This document shows, piece by piece, positions 15,926 to 24,177 of a stretch of 64,000 nucleotides of DNA. Under the pieces are notes generated by a model. The model made no database searches. It worked only from the letters and a program-made list of their open reading frames with translations, and had not been told where the DNA came from. Position 1 is the stretch's first letter, and every line of letters begins with the position of its first letter. Source of the DNA: Dorea sp. D27 (GTDB lineage: Bacteria; Bacillota; Clostridia; Lachnospirales; Lachnospiraceae); contig NZ_KQ236744.1 in assembly GCF_001185345.1 (NCBI RefSeq), positions 489,824-553,823 of the forward strand, read 5' to 3'. The position numbers and the translations under genes were made by a program.

Positions 15926-17080
15926 ATGAGAAAAAGATTATTCGTAATACTTATGTGCTTAGTGGCTTTGTACCCGGCTGGTTGTTCTCCGAAAGCAGCT
16001 GAATCCGAAGTATCCGAGGAAGAGACGAATAAGCAGACAGAAGAGAAGGATATCATAGAACAAAGCCATGATGATGCAAGGGAGATTAGTTTTAATGGCG
16101 ATATAGTAATTAGTAAGGGTCTGATACTAATATTGACTGATGACGGACATGTGTGGGGCAAAGGTGTTAATGTCAACGGAAATTTAGGAAATGGAAAAAG
16201 AGTTGATGCTTCTGACTGGGTACAAGTATCAGATTTGGAAAACATAGTGGGCATTTATGCATCTGTAACATATGGAGATGGCTATGGTGGCGAGGGGCAG
16301 GAACATTGTTATGCAGTAGACGAGGACGGTACGTTATATAGATGGGGAGGCAATATATTTACACCCGAGACAGTTAATCTGTTTTCTAACATCAAATCGG
16401 TAAACAGGGCAAAGGGTGGAGCCTCCAGGATGACTATCGAATGTGAAAACGGTGAAAAATATTTTATGGTTGATGCATTTTATGAGGGGCAAGATGATTA
16501 CTTTATTCCTTATGCATCGGAGGGCGAAATTGATACAATTACAGAAAAGTTTTTCCTAAGTGATGGAAATTTGAAATATTTTACCTTAACTTCACAATAT
16601 GCGGGCAACCAGCCAACTCTGGCGGTTTCATCAAAATCTCTGCAAGACTTATATGAAGAACATCCCGATCGTCTTTTCAGCATTGACAATATTAAAGTCA
16701 AAAATGCAGACGGTAACTATTTTGTTGATGAAGAGAATGGAGCGGTATATAAGTATAACGAGAGTGAGAAGTCGGTAGAAAATCTTGGGGGAAAGGGATG
16801 GAAAAAATATAGTAGTGGTGTTTCTACATTTGCTTTGTCTGAGGATGGCATACTGTCTACAAAAGGAGATAACAGTGAAGGGCAATTAGGAGATGGGACT
16901 ACGGAAGATTTAGAGGATACATACTATAAAATTTCAGAAATTTCCTTTAAAGAATTTGTAACTACAGGTCGGTTTATCGCGGCCTTAGACCATGACGATA
17001 ACTTATGGGCATGGGGAGAAGGTTATGGAGCAGCACCTGAGATAGTAGTTTCAAAAGAAGAGTTTATGAAAGTAAAGTAG
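15926..17080 (+). CDS. RCC1-repeat-like secreted lipoprotein
   Basis: This 384-residue protein has a lipoprotein signal peptide ending LYPAGC (lipobox Cys20) and an acidic linker (about 24-45). Its C-terminal and central parts contain RCC1/BLIP-II-type beta-propeller fragments: LTDDGHVWGKGVNVNGNLG, YAVDEDGTLYRWGG, FALSEDGILSTKGDNSEGQLG and AALDHDDNLWAWGEG. It should be anchored outside the membrane. RCC1-like propellers bind proteins or peptides in other systems; the partner here is unknown. Its AT-rich codon use differs from the flanking sugar genes. A terminator lies 30 bases downstream. Confidence 0.85.
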   Translation: MRKRLFVILMCLVALYPAGCSPKAAESEVSEEETNKQTEEKDIIEQSHDDAREISFNGDIVISKGLILILTDDGHVWGKGVNVNGNLGNGKRVDASDWVQVSDLENIVGIYASVTYGDGYGGEGQEHCYAVDEDGTLYRWGGNIFTPETVNLFSNIKSVNRAKGGASRMTIECENGEKYFMVDAFYEGQDDYFIPYASEGEIDTITEKFFLSDGNLKYFTLTSQYAGNQPTLAVSSKSLQDLYEEHPDRLFSIDNIKVKNADGNYFVDEENGAVYKYNESEKSVENLGGKGWKKYSSGVSTFALSEDGILSTKGDNSEGQLGDGTTEDLEDTYYKISEISFKEFVTTGRFIAALDHDDNLWAWGEGYGAAPEIVVSKEEFMKVK

Positions 17081-17111
17081 GCCGACGGCAAGTCAATTAC
17101 CGGATAGTCCT

Positions 17112-17160
17112 AAAAGCGTTATAAATCTTGAAAATTCAAGCATTAATAACGCTTTTTTTA
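17112..17160 (+). terminator. Terminator after the RCC1-like gene
   Basis: AAAAGCGTTAT pairs with ATAACGCTTTT, with an inner CTTGAA/TTCAAG stem, and seven T residues follow. This isolates the islet from the two-component operon that starts shortly after. Confidence 0.88.
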
Positions 17161-17206
17161 TTGACGTGGATTCTCCTTTATGAAAGTTTAAATTGTCTGA
17201 ACATTA

Positions 17207-17215
17207 TGATATAAT
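17207..17215 (+). promoter_or_regulatory. Extended -10 promoter of the first signalling triad
   Basis: TGATATAAT (17207-17215) is an extended -10 element about 40 bases before the response regulator start. The -35 region (TTTAAA at 17187) is weak, which suits an extended -10 promoter. Confidence 0.5.
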
Positions 17216-17255
17216 AGAGAGGATTTTAGACGATACGAAAGAGAGGTTGCACGGT

Positions 17256-18866
17256 ATGCTGAAGGTACTGATTGCGGATGATGAGAAGAAAGTATGCCAG
17301 CTGATTGTCAATCTGGTGAATTGGAAGGCTTTTGGGTTTGAGATTGTCGGGGTGGTGAACGACGGAATCTCGGCGTATAAGTTTTTGCAGGATAATACGG
17401 TCAATGTCATGATTACAGATATCCGCATGCCCGGCTGCGACGGGATGGAGCTGATTCAGAAGGCGAAGGTGCTGTATCCGGACATGTATATCGTCATCAT
17501 CAGCGGATACAGCCAGTTTGATTACGCACAGAACGCTATCCGCTTTGGGGTGGAAGATTATCTGCTGAAGCCGATACGCAAGAAGGATTTGACGGCAACG
17601 CTTAAGAAGATTATCGAGAAATGCCGGGAAGAGATTCTGGACGCCCAGAAGTGGGAAGATATGCAGAAGCGGCTGGAAGAGAATGAAGAGCGGGTGAAGG
17701 GCAGCTTCCTGGAGGATCTGCTGAAACGGCCGGAAAAGTTTGGCGGCTTTTATCCGCTGGACCGGATCAACAAGGAGTACCACTATCATTTTCAGGATGT
17801 CTGCTACCAGACGTTTATCATCAAGGCCATACCAGGTAAGAGGAAAGAGGACTCGGATACGAGAAGGATTCTGCTCCAGAAAGGGACGGAAATCGTAAAA
17901 GAAGCGTTGGAAGGCATGTGCGGCGAAGCAGTAACCGGAGTGGTTGACGGCGATATATGCGGTATCATTAACGGAACAGAAGACGATATGAAGAAGACTG
18001 CCCGCAAGCTCAAAAAGGTGAAGCTGGACATCGTAAGGCTGCAGGATGTGTTCGAGGAGGTGCAGGTGTATGTCGGGCTTGGCAGAGAGACCGGGAGCAT
18101 GCAGAACATACGGGAGAGCTTTGAGTCGGCAGAGCAGGCGGTACAGCAGAGGTTTTATTATGGAGAGGATTTTCTGCTGAAGGCCCCGCAGGGGGAAACC
18201 TACAAAGATATGGTGGGAGAGATTATCGACAACGCATGCAAGAAGCGCTTCTTGAACTATATCGAGATCATAGATCTCGAAAGCATCGAGGGGGAATTGG
18301 ACAATGTGGAAAGGCTGCTTCTGGAAAGCCCAGAGAAAGACGGCCGCCTCGTCTCCGGAATATACAAGGAAGTTCTGACACTGTTCTATTTTGGTACACA
18401 TAATTATAATATTGCCATACCGGACCAGTATCCGGAACTGCTGAAGCATCTGGAGGTGCTTGGAACCATCCATGAGGCGGTCGGCTATCTGAAGCAGTAT
18501 ATGCTGCGTTCTCTCATGCATTGGATGGAAGAGAAGAAGTATGTAGAATCGAGGCCAATCAGGCAGGCAAGACAATTTATCGGAGAAAACTATTACCTTC
18601 CGCTGACGCTTGAGACAGTGAGCAGGGAGATCGGATTCAATCCTACATATTTTTCGGGTATGTTTAAAAAGGAGACGGGAAAGAACTTTTCGGATTACCT
18701 GAAGGAGATAAGAATAGAGAATGCAAAGAATATGCTCTTGAATACGGAGCAGCAGGTGGAGGATATATCCTTCGCGGTCGGTTACTCAGATATCAAGTAT
18801 TTCTCCAGGCTGTTCAAGAAGCTGACGGGAGTCACGCCTACAGAGTTCCGCAGGCTGTACAATTAG
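17256..18866 (+). CDS. YesN/AraC-type response regulator (triad 1)
   Basis: This 536-residue cytoplasmic regulator has a receiver domain (about 2-120) with the acidic pair Asp8-Asp9, phospho-acceptor Asp55 in ITDIRMPG and Lys in LLKPIRKKD. A long middle region (about 130-430) of unknown role follows, and a C-terminal AraC-type double HTH (about 435-534) with the NPTYFSGMFKKETGKNFSDY and GVTPTEFRR blocks. I chose the ATG at 17256 because the receiver fold starts there. The cognate kinase starts 13 bases after its stop. The likely target is the importer beginning at 21687. Confidence 0.93.
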   Translation: MLKVLIADDEKKVCQLIVNLVNWKAFGFEIVGVVNDGISAYKFLQDNTVNVMITDIRMPGCDGMELIQKAKVLYPDMYIVIISGYSQFDYAQNAIRFGVEDYLLKPIRKKDLTATLKKIIEKCREEILDAQKWEDMQKRLEENEERVKGSFLEDLLKRPEKFGGFYPLDRINKEYHYHFQDVCYQTFIIKAIPGKRKEDSDTRRILLQKGTEIVKEALEGMCGEAVTGVVDGDICGIINGTEDDMKKTARKLKKVKLDIVRLQDVFEEVQVYVGLGRETGSMQNIRESFESAEQAVQQRFYYGEDFLLKAPQGETYKDMVGEIIDNACKKRFLNYIEIIDLESIEGELDNVERLLLESPEKDGRLVSGIYKEVLTLFYFGTHNYNIAIPDQYPELLKHLEVLGTIHEAVGYLKQYMLRSLMHWMEEKKYVESRPIRQARQFIGENYYLPLTLETVSREIGFNPTYFSGMFKKETGKNFSDYLKEIRIENAKNMLLNTEQQVEDISFAVGYSDIKYFSRLFKKLTGVTPTEFRRLYN

Positions 18867-18879
18867 AAGGAGGTACAGG

Positions 18880-19920
18880 ATGAAAAGAAAAGCGCTTTCC
18901 GCAAGGGTGGCAGCAGTCATCGGCTTGCTGCTGCTGTCAGGCATCGTCAATATAGTGATATTAAGTATTATATTCTCTGAGAGGACAGTCTCTGGAATGT
19001 TCATGTGTACCGTTATACTGGCAGAGGTCGTTCTGCTGCTCGTCTCAGCCTATCTGGCGGCAGAGTATGTGCTGAAGCCTTACCAGGAGCTGAAACGGAT
19101 GTACCAGAGGTTTATTGACGGACAGGTGTACGAAGAACTGTTTGACGCCGAGAATGAACTGATGCCGCAGTGGAAGGAAGTGTTGAAAAAGATACGCCAT
19201 CTGCTGAACAAGCAGGATGCCATAAGGATGTCCAAAAAGCAGGCAGAGTATCTGGCACTACAGAACCAGATCAACCCTCATTTCCTGTATAACACGCTGG
19301 AAGCCATCAGGGGAGATGCCATCTGTGCCGGACTGGACAGCGTGGCGGAGACGACAGAGGCCCTCTCTATCTTTTTCAGGTATTCCATCACAGGAGTGGA
19401 CAGGCTCGTCACGCTGGAAGAAGAGATTGACAATGTAGAGAATTATTTTACCATCCAGCATTACAGATTTGGCGAGAAATTGAAGCTTCAGATTACCTAT
19501 CCGAAGGAGGAGGAAGTCCTGCAGCTGCGTCTGCCGAAGCTGACCATCCAGCCCTTTGTAGAAAATGCCATTTACCATGGGCTGGAAAAGAAAGTAAACG
19601 GCGGGGTGGTAAGGGTGAAGATTGATACGACGGAGCATAAGCTGATGATTACTATTTCTGACAACGGCGTCGGAATGCCGGAAGAACAGGTGGAAAAGAT
19701 AAACGGCTACTTTGAGAAGGTGGCGGTCAGCTATGTAGGAGATGACAGGAAGAAAAAGGGCGGCATCGCCATGAAGAATGTCAACAGCAGAATCAAGCTG
19801 CTGTTCGGAGAAGACCATGGAGTACATGTATACAGCGTTGCAGGCATCGGGACGGATGTAAAAGTAATGCTGCCCAGATTGAGGCGTGGTGAATATGAAG
19901 AGAGAACGGCTGAGGATTGA
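18880..19920 (+). CDS. Short YesM-like sensor histidine kinase without an ectodomain (triad 1)
   Basis: This 346-residue membrane kinase has two transmembrane helices at about 10-32 and 39-62 joined by only about seven residues, so there is essentially no extracellular sensor. A short HAMP-like/coil region leads to a His_kinase-type dimerisation motif NQINPHFLYNTLEAIRGD with His134. The ATPase domain has QPFVENAIYHGLEKK and the DNGVGMPEEQ and GGIAMKNVNSRIKLLFG boxes. YesM-family kinases usually carry an extracellular Cache-type domain; its absence suggests the signal comes from a membrane partner. GGAGG precedes the ATG. Its 3' end overlaps the next gene by 26 bases, giving tight coupling. 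Confidence 0.92.
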   Translation: MKRKALSARVAAVIGLLLLSGIVNIVILSIIFSERTVSGMFMCTVILAEVVLLLVSAYLAAEYVLKPYQELKRMYQRFIDGQVYEELFDAENELMPQWKEVLKKIRHLLNKQDAIRMSKKQAEYLALQNQINPHFLYNTLEAIRGDAICAGLDSVAETTEALSIFFRYSITGVDRLVTLEEEIDNVENYFTIQHYRFGEKLKLQITYPKEEEVLQLRLPKLTIQPFVENAIYHGLEKKVNGGVVRVKIDTTEHKLMITISDNGVGMPEEQVEKINGYFEKVAVSYVGDDRKKKGGIAMKNVNSRIKLLFGEDHGVHVYSVAGIGTDVKVMLPRLRRGEYEERTAED

Positions 19921-21343
19921 AAATATCAGAAAAGGCAATCTTCTCAAACGGATTGAGCTCCAGGTATTCGAGGGTGAGATCATCCATTGCGTGTTTGACA
20001 ATATTCAGGAGAAAACGTTATTCCTGGATATTCTGACAGGGACTCAGAAGGCTGATTACGGAAGGGTGTACTATGAAGAAAACAGCATACCGGAAAAAGA
20101 TATGGCACGTGTGCTGAAGAAGCGGGTAGCGCTCATCTCAAGGGAAAGCAGACTTATCGACTCTGTGTCCATGGAGGAGAATATGTTTCTTGTGCGTCCT
20201 CGGGTGAAGGGGCACTGGGTTAAAAGAAGGTGCTACAGGAAAGAAGCGGCAGAGCTGTTCATGGAATTTGGTCTGGATATAGACATGGAAAAACCGATGG
20301 GACGGCGTACTGTATTTGAGAAGGTGCAGATAGAAATCATGAAAGCTTATCTGCTCGGGCAGAAGATTATTATACTGACTGCCCTCAGCATATGCCTGAG
20401 CGATGCGGAGATGAAGAAGCTGTGGCGTCTTCTTGAAAAGCTCCGTGTCAGGGGATTGTCCTGCCTTGTCGTGGAACCTCTTGAGGATATCAATTTTGTC
20501 TATACGGACACGGTAGTGGTTATGAAGCATGGCAGGACGTGTGCGGTAAAGGATGTAGACGACTGTGACTATACGACGCTTCACACCATTCTATACCGCG
20601 ATGAGATGGAGAAGAATGCGGAAGATTGGAAACGCGGCACGAAAGAATGGACCGGAGAGGGGGTAAGTATCAAGGACATATGTACGTCCTATCTCAGAAA
20701 TGTCTCTTTCTCCGTCGATAAAGGTGAAGTTGTAAAGCTATTCTGCATAGACGAGCGCAGCTATGACGAGGTCACCGGTTTTCTGAAGGGTGAGTCGGAG
20801 GCAGTGTCAGGCAGGCTGCGCATCGGCAGCTTTGAGAAACCTGTCGGGAAGATGCTGGCCGGAGTGAAGGACCGGATTGGCGTCGTGCAGGGCAACCCCG
20901 GGACGGCTTCTCTATTCGAGGAGCTTTCCGCCATGGATAATCTGCAGATGCTGCTGTCACAGAAGGTGAGCGGGATGTGGATGATTCCCAAGTACAGGAA
21001 GAGCATCAGGAAGCTGCTCAGAGGCATCATATCGGACGAGGTATATGCCAGGAAGGTGAAGGAACTGTCCCCCGCAGATGTCCAGCGGATCGTATACTGC
21101 CGCTGGCTCATCTATTCCCCGCAGCTGCTTGTCTGTATCCAGCCCTTTGCCGAAGGGGACATACAGGCGCGGGAGACGGCGCGGGAGATGATATATATGC
21201 TGGAGAAGAGAAATATCCCCGTCCTGATCATCACCTCCAACACAGCAGAGCTCAACTACTGCCGGGGGAGGGAGCTGTATATGCGGCACGGCAGGATGAT
21301 CAGTAAAGAAGAGGCTTATGAGTTCCTGTATTCAGAACTGTGA
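19895..21343 (+). CDS. Degenerate RbsA-like double ATPase (pseudo-ATPase, triad 1)
   Basis: This 482-residue protein keeps the length and two-domain layout of RbsA but has lost its catalytic motifs. In the first domain GENGAGKST has become FDNIQEKTL (34-42): both glycines are gone, while a Lys-Thr pair remains. The Walker B DEPTS is TALS (162-165), and the switch His is absent. In the second domain the signature is LSPADVQRIVYCRWL and Walker B is LLVCIQPFAEG, with neither acid. The frame is intact with a strong coding pattern, so it is not a decaying pseudogene. The start MKRERLRI matches the second copy (MKREILRI at 44809). It overlaps the kinase gene and precedes an intact importer. I infer a signalling or docking role, not energy coupling. 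Confidence 0.85.
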   Translation: MKRERLRIENIRKGNLLKRIELQVFEGEIIHCVFDNIQEKTLFLDILTGTQKADYGRVYYEENSIPEKDMARVLKKRVALISRESRLIDSVSMEENMFLVRPRVKGHWVKRRCYRKEAAELFMEFGLDIDMEKPMGRRTVFEKVQIEIMKAYLLGQKIIILTALSICLSDAEMKKLWRLLEKLRVRGLSCLVVEPLEDINFVYTDTVVVMKHGRTCAVKDVDDCDYTTLHTILYRDEMEKNAEDWKRGTKEWTGEGVSIKDICTSYLRNVSFSVDKGEVVKLFCIDERSYDEVTGFLKGESEAVSGRLRIGSFEKPVGKMLAGVKDRIGVVQGNPGTASLFEELSAMDNLQMLLSQKVSGMWMIPKYRKSIRKLLRGIISDEVYARKVKELSPADVQRIVYCRWLIYSPQLLVCIQPFAEGDIQARETAREMIYMLEKRNIPVLIITSNTAELNYCRGRELYMRHGRMISKEEAYEFLYSEL

Positions 21344-21391
21344 TGAAGAATGAAAATGTAGTAGAGGTAAGATGCCTGGACTGTATCTTGT

Positions 21392-21424
21392 GATATCCCC
21401 GCATGGTGGGGATATCATTTTTTT
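21392..21424 (+). terminator. Terminator after triad 1
   Basis: GATATCCCC pairs perfectly with GGGGATATC over a seven-base loop, followed by ATTTTTTTC. It separates the signalling triad from the importer operon, so the two are separately transcribed. Confidence 0.9.
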
Positions 21425-21439
21425 CGCATGTCTACTATT

Positions 21440-21490
21440 CCCGCGGGCAACGAGCCAAGCGGACATGGCGACTGCCGCGGGGTATTTGAC
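21440..21490 (+). repeat. CCCGCGG hairpin with GGTATTTGA tail
   Basis: CCCGCGG (21440-21446) pairs with CCGCGGG (21475-21481) around a 28-base loop, followed by GTATTTGACTT. The tail matches the hairpin at 9852-9880, so both belong to one small repeat family. Confidence 0.5.
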
Positions 21491-21686
21491 TTAAATAGCA
21501 GGGCACTTGGACAATATAGACAAAAATGTAACGAAACAAGAAAAGATATTATGTAAAACATCCAACTTCTGAAGATTGTCCCCCCTATTGTGAAGATGGT
21601 AAGTAGGAGACAGGAGAGCAGTGTGATACGATGCATTCATCGAGAGGAACCTGTGAACGGTGATGAAATATATGGGAGGAAAAGTT

Positions 21687-23213
21687 ATGAAAAATGAGGA
21701 AAAGGCGCAGGATGGTCTTGTGCTTGAAGCGCGTAATATCACAAAACGTTTCCCGGGGGTCCTGGCGTTATCTCATGTAAACTTCAGGCTGGTGAAAGGC
21801 AGAGTGCACGCGCTTATGGGAGAGAACGGAGCCGGAAAATCAACTTTGATGAAAATCATTGCAGGTATCTACCAGGCGGATGAAGGAGACATCTTTCTAC
21901 ACGGAGAGAAGGTGTCCTTCCACACGCCGAAGCACGCGCTTAGCCACGGCATTTCCATGATACATCAGGAACTGAGCCCTATACTGGATATGACGATTGC
22001 CGAGAACCTCTTTCTTGGAAAAGAATTTTGCAGGGGAAAGCTTATCGACTACAAGACGATGAACCGGGAAGCAGCCCAACTGCTCAAGAAAGTAGGGGTC
22101 GACCTGCCTCCGGGAAGGCTGATGAAAGAGCTTACGGTGTCACAGATGCAGATGGTAGAGATTGCCAAAGCGCTGTCCTATGATGCGGAAGTTATCATAA
22201 TGGATGAACCTTCGGCAACGATAACAGACAGGGAAGTCGCCAGCCTGTTTGGGATTATCCGAAGCCTGAAGGAGGACGGAAGATGTATTGTCTATATAAC
22301 ACATAAGATGGATGAGGTATTTAAGATTGCGGACGAGATAACGGTATTCAGAGACGGACAATATATCGGTACATATGACGCCGGGGAGATTGATGAAAAT
22401 GAGCTTGTCGTCAAGATGGTGGACAGAGAGCTGACTGAAATATATCCGGTACGTTCAAACAAGCCGGAGGAAGTCGTGCTGAAGGTAGAGAACCTCAGCC
22501 AGGAAGGCGTATTCGAGGATATTTCCTTTGAATTGCGAAGGGGAGAGATCCTTGGCTTTTCCGGACTGATGGGTTCCGGGAGGACGGAGGTGATGAATGC
22601 CTTGTTTGGAATCACCCAGCCGACCGGAGGCACTATCTGGGTCCATGGAGAGAAGCTTGAAAAGCCCAGGCCGGGCAAGGCGATATCGAAAGGAATCGGC
22701 TATGTGACAGAGGACCGGAAAGGAAACGGGCTTGTTCTGGACATGAGCGTCTATGATAATATGGTACTTCCGTCTCTTGGCAAACTATCCAACAGGATGG
22801 GCGCCATCAACCGGCGACAGGCCGCCAAAGTAGCAGAGGAATACAAAGACAGGCTGAACATCAAGACGCCGAATATGCAGCAGATGGTCAAGCAGTTAAG
22901 CGGTGGAAACCAGCAGAAGATCGTGCTGGCAAAATGGCTGCTGCAGAATCCGGATATTTTGATATTTGATGAACCTACGAGGGGAATCGACGTCGGGGCA
23001 AAGACAGAGATATATAAGCTGGTGGCGCGGCTTGCACAAGAAGGGAAGGCAATTATATTCATTTCTTCGGAGATGCCCGAGATATTGGGAATGTCTGACC
23101 GTGTCGTCGTATTTTATGAAGGAAGAAAAAAGGGAGAGCTGGCAAGGGAAGAGGCTACGCAGGAGAAGATCATGATGTACGCTTCGGATGTCGATGAAGG
23201 AGGAATGGAGTGA
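21687..23213 (+). CDS. Sugar ABC transporter ATPase (RbsA type)
   Basis: This 508-residue tandem ATPase drives a CUT2 sugar importer. The first domain has Walker A GENGAGKST (45-53), the MIHQELSP Q-loop, IIMDEPSATI and YITHKMDE. The second has GLMGSGRTE, LSGGNQQKIVLAKWL and IFDEPTRGIDVG. Its motifs are intact, in direct contrast with the degenerate homologue just upstream. The ATG at 21687 follows GGGAGG by nine bases. The stop codon overlaps the permease start (TGATG). Substrate unknown; the dehydrogenase and kinase downstream suggest a polyol or short ketose. Confidence 0.93.
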   Translation: MKNEEKAQDGLVLEARNITKRFPGVLALSHVNFRLVKGRVHALMGENGAGKSTLMKIIAGIYQADEGDIFLHGEKVSFHTPKHALSHGISMIHQELSPILDMTIAENLFLGKEFCRGKLIDYKTMNREAAQLLKKVGVDLPPGRLMKELTVSQMQMVEIAKALSYDAEVIIMDEPSATITDREVASLFGIIRSLKEDGRCIVYITHKMDEVFKIADEITVFRDGQYIGTYDAGEIDENELVVKMVDRELTEIYPVRSNKPEEVVLKVENLSQEGVFEDISFELRRGEILGFSGLMGSGRTEVMNALFGITQPTGGTIWVHGEKLEKPRPGKAISKGIGYVTEDRKGNGLVLDMSVYDNMVLPSLGKLSNRMGAINRRQAAKVAEEYKDRLNIKTPNMQQMVKQLSGGNQQKIVLAKWLLQNPDILIFDEPTRGIDVGAKTEIYKLVARLAQEGKAIIFISSEMPEILGMSDRVVVFYEGRKKGELAREEATQEKIMMYASDVDEGGME

Positions 23214-24160
23214 TGAAAGAGATGACAAAGAGGTTTGACCGGAATTGGGTTCAGACATACATGCTTATATTTATTGTGATTGGTCTTGGGATTATTTTAT
23301 CATTTATCTCGGGTAACTTTTTGACAGGCACGAACCTGCTCAACGTTCTGCGGCAGATATCAATCAATGGGATACTGGCTATCGGGATGACTATCGTATG
23401 CCTGACCGGAGGGATAGACTTGTCGGTCGGTTCTATCGTGGCATTTTCCGGAATCATAGCAGCGGGCCTTCTGCGGGACAAGGAATACCCGATTGCGCTT
23501 ATCGTGCTCATTGCGGTTGCAATCGGCGGGCTGCTCGGGCTTTATAATGGTTATTTCGTGGCATACTGGAACGCGGCGCCGTTCGTCGTAACCTTATCTA
23601 TGATGACGATAGCGAGGGGCATGACTTATGTATACAGCACCGGCCGTCCGATATCGAACCTGCCTACAGAATTTCTGGCCATCGGCAAAGGGAGCATTGC
23701 AGGGGTTCCGGTGCCTACCATCATACTTATCATCGTGTTCATACTGGCAAGCGTCATGCTCACTAAGCTCAAGTTCGGGCGCTATGTATATGCGGTCGGC
23801 GGAAACGAGAATGCGGCCATGGTATCCGGTATCAATGTAAAGCGTATAAAGATGATGGTATATGTGCTGAGCGGCATCGCCTGTGGAATCGCAGCTATCA
23901 TATTGACGGCCCGCGTGTCCGCGGGGCTTCCGACAGCAGGCGAAAGCTATGAGCTGGATGCCATCGCCGCGACCGTTATCGGAGGCACAAGCCTTTCCGG
24001 AGGGCGTGGGAGGCTCTGGGGCACGATAGTCGGAGCTATCTTGCTAGGGATTGTGAACAACGGGCTGGACTTGATGAACGTGTCATCGTTCTACCAGCAG
24101 ATTGTAAAAGGGTTGATTATTCTCGGGGCGATTTTAATCGATTCAAAACGTAACCAATAA
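23213..24160 (+). CDS. Sugar ABC transporter permease (RbsC type)
   Basis: This 315-residue integral membrane protein has the CUT2 permease pattern: several hydrophobic spans, LTGGIDLSVGSIVAFSG near 62-78, GGNENAAMVSGINV, and GGTSLSGGRG. It should form the homodimeric channel for the ATPase encoded just upstream. The ATG at 23213 lies nine bases after AAGGAGG and overlaps the ATPase stop codon by one base. It ends with a positive tail (DSKRNQ), as expected for a cytoplasmic C-terminus. If the degenerate ATPase of triad 1 has a docking partner, this permease is the nearest candidate. Confidence 0.93.
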   Translation: MKEMTKRFDRNWVQTYMLIFIVIGLGIILSFISGNFLTGTNLLNVLRQISINGILAIGMTIVCLTGGIDLSVGSIVAFSGIIAAGLLRDKEYPIALIVLIAVAIGGLLGLYNGYFVAYWNAAPFVVTLSMMTIARGMTYVYSTGRPISNLPTEFLAIGKGSIAGVPVPTIILIIVFILASVMLTKLKFGRYVYAVGGNENAAMVSGINVKRIKMMVYVLSGIACGIAAIILTARVSAGLPTAGESYELDAIAATVIGGTSLSGGRGRLWGTIVGAILLGIVNNGLDLMNVSSFYQQIVKGLIILGAILIDSKRNQ

Positions 24161-24177
24161 TTTCAGGAGGGAAAGTT

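Larger units (their letters stand above)
21344..21686. other. Intergenic region between triad 1 and its importer
   Basis: These 343 bases carry a terminator (21392-21424), a repeat-type hairpin (21440-21490) and then about 190 bases of AT-rich sequence upstream of the importer. That last part is the natural binding area for the AraC-type regulator, but I did not find a clear consensus promoter or direct repeats in it. No gene is supported. Confidence 0.5.

Noticed and set aside
17226-18575. Long minus-strand open frame (449 codons) opposite the triad 1 response regulator
   Set aside because: It is antisense to a gene with clear domains, has no family resemblance or ribosome site, and similar antisense frames occur opposite other GC-biased genes here (13328-14503, 40108-41079, 59367-60425).
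19895-21343. Reading the degenerate ATPases as decaying pseudogenes
   Set aside because: Both copies have full-length uninterrupted frames, good starts, the same gene order and overlap, and retain fold-level similarity. Two independent decays would not keep this.
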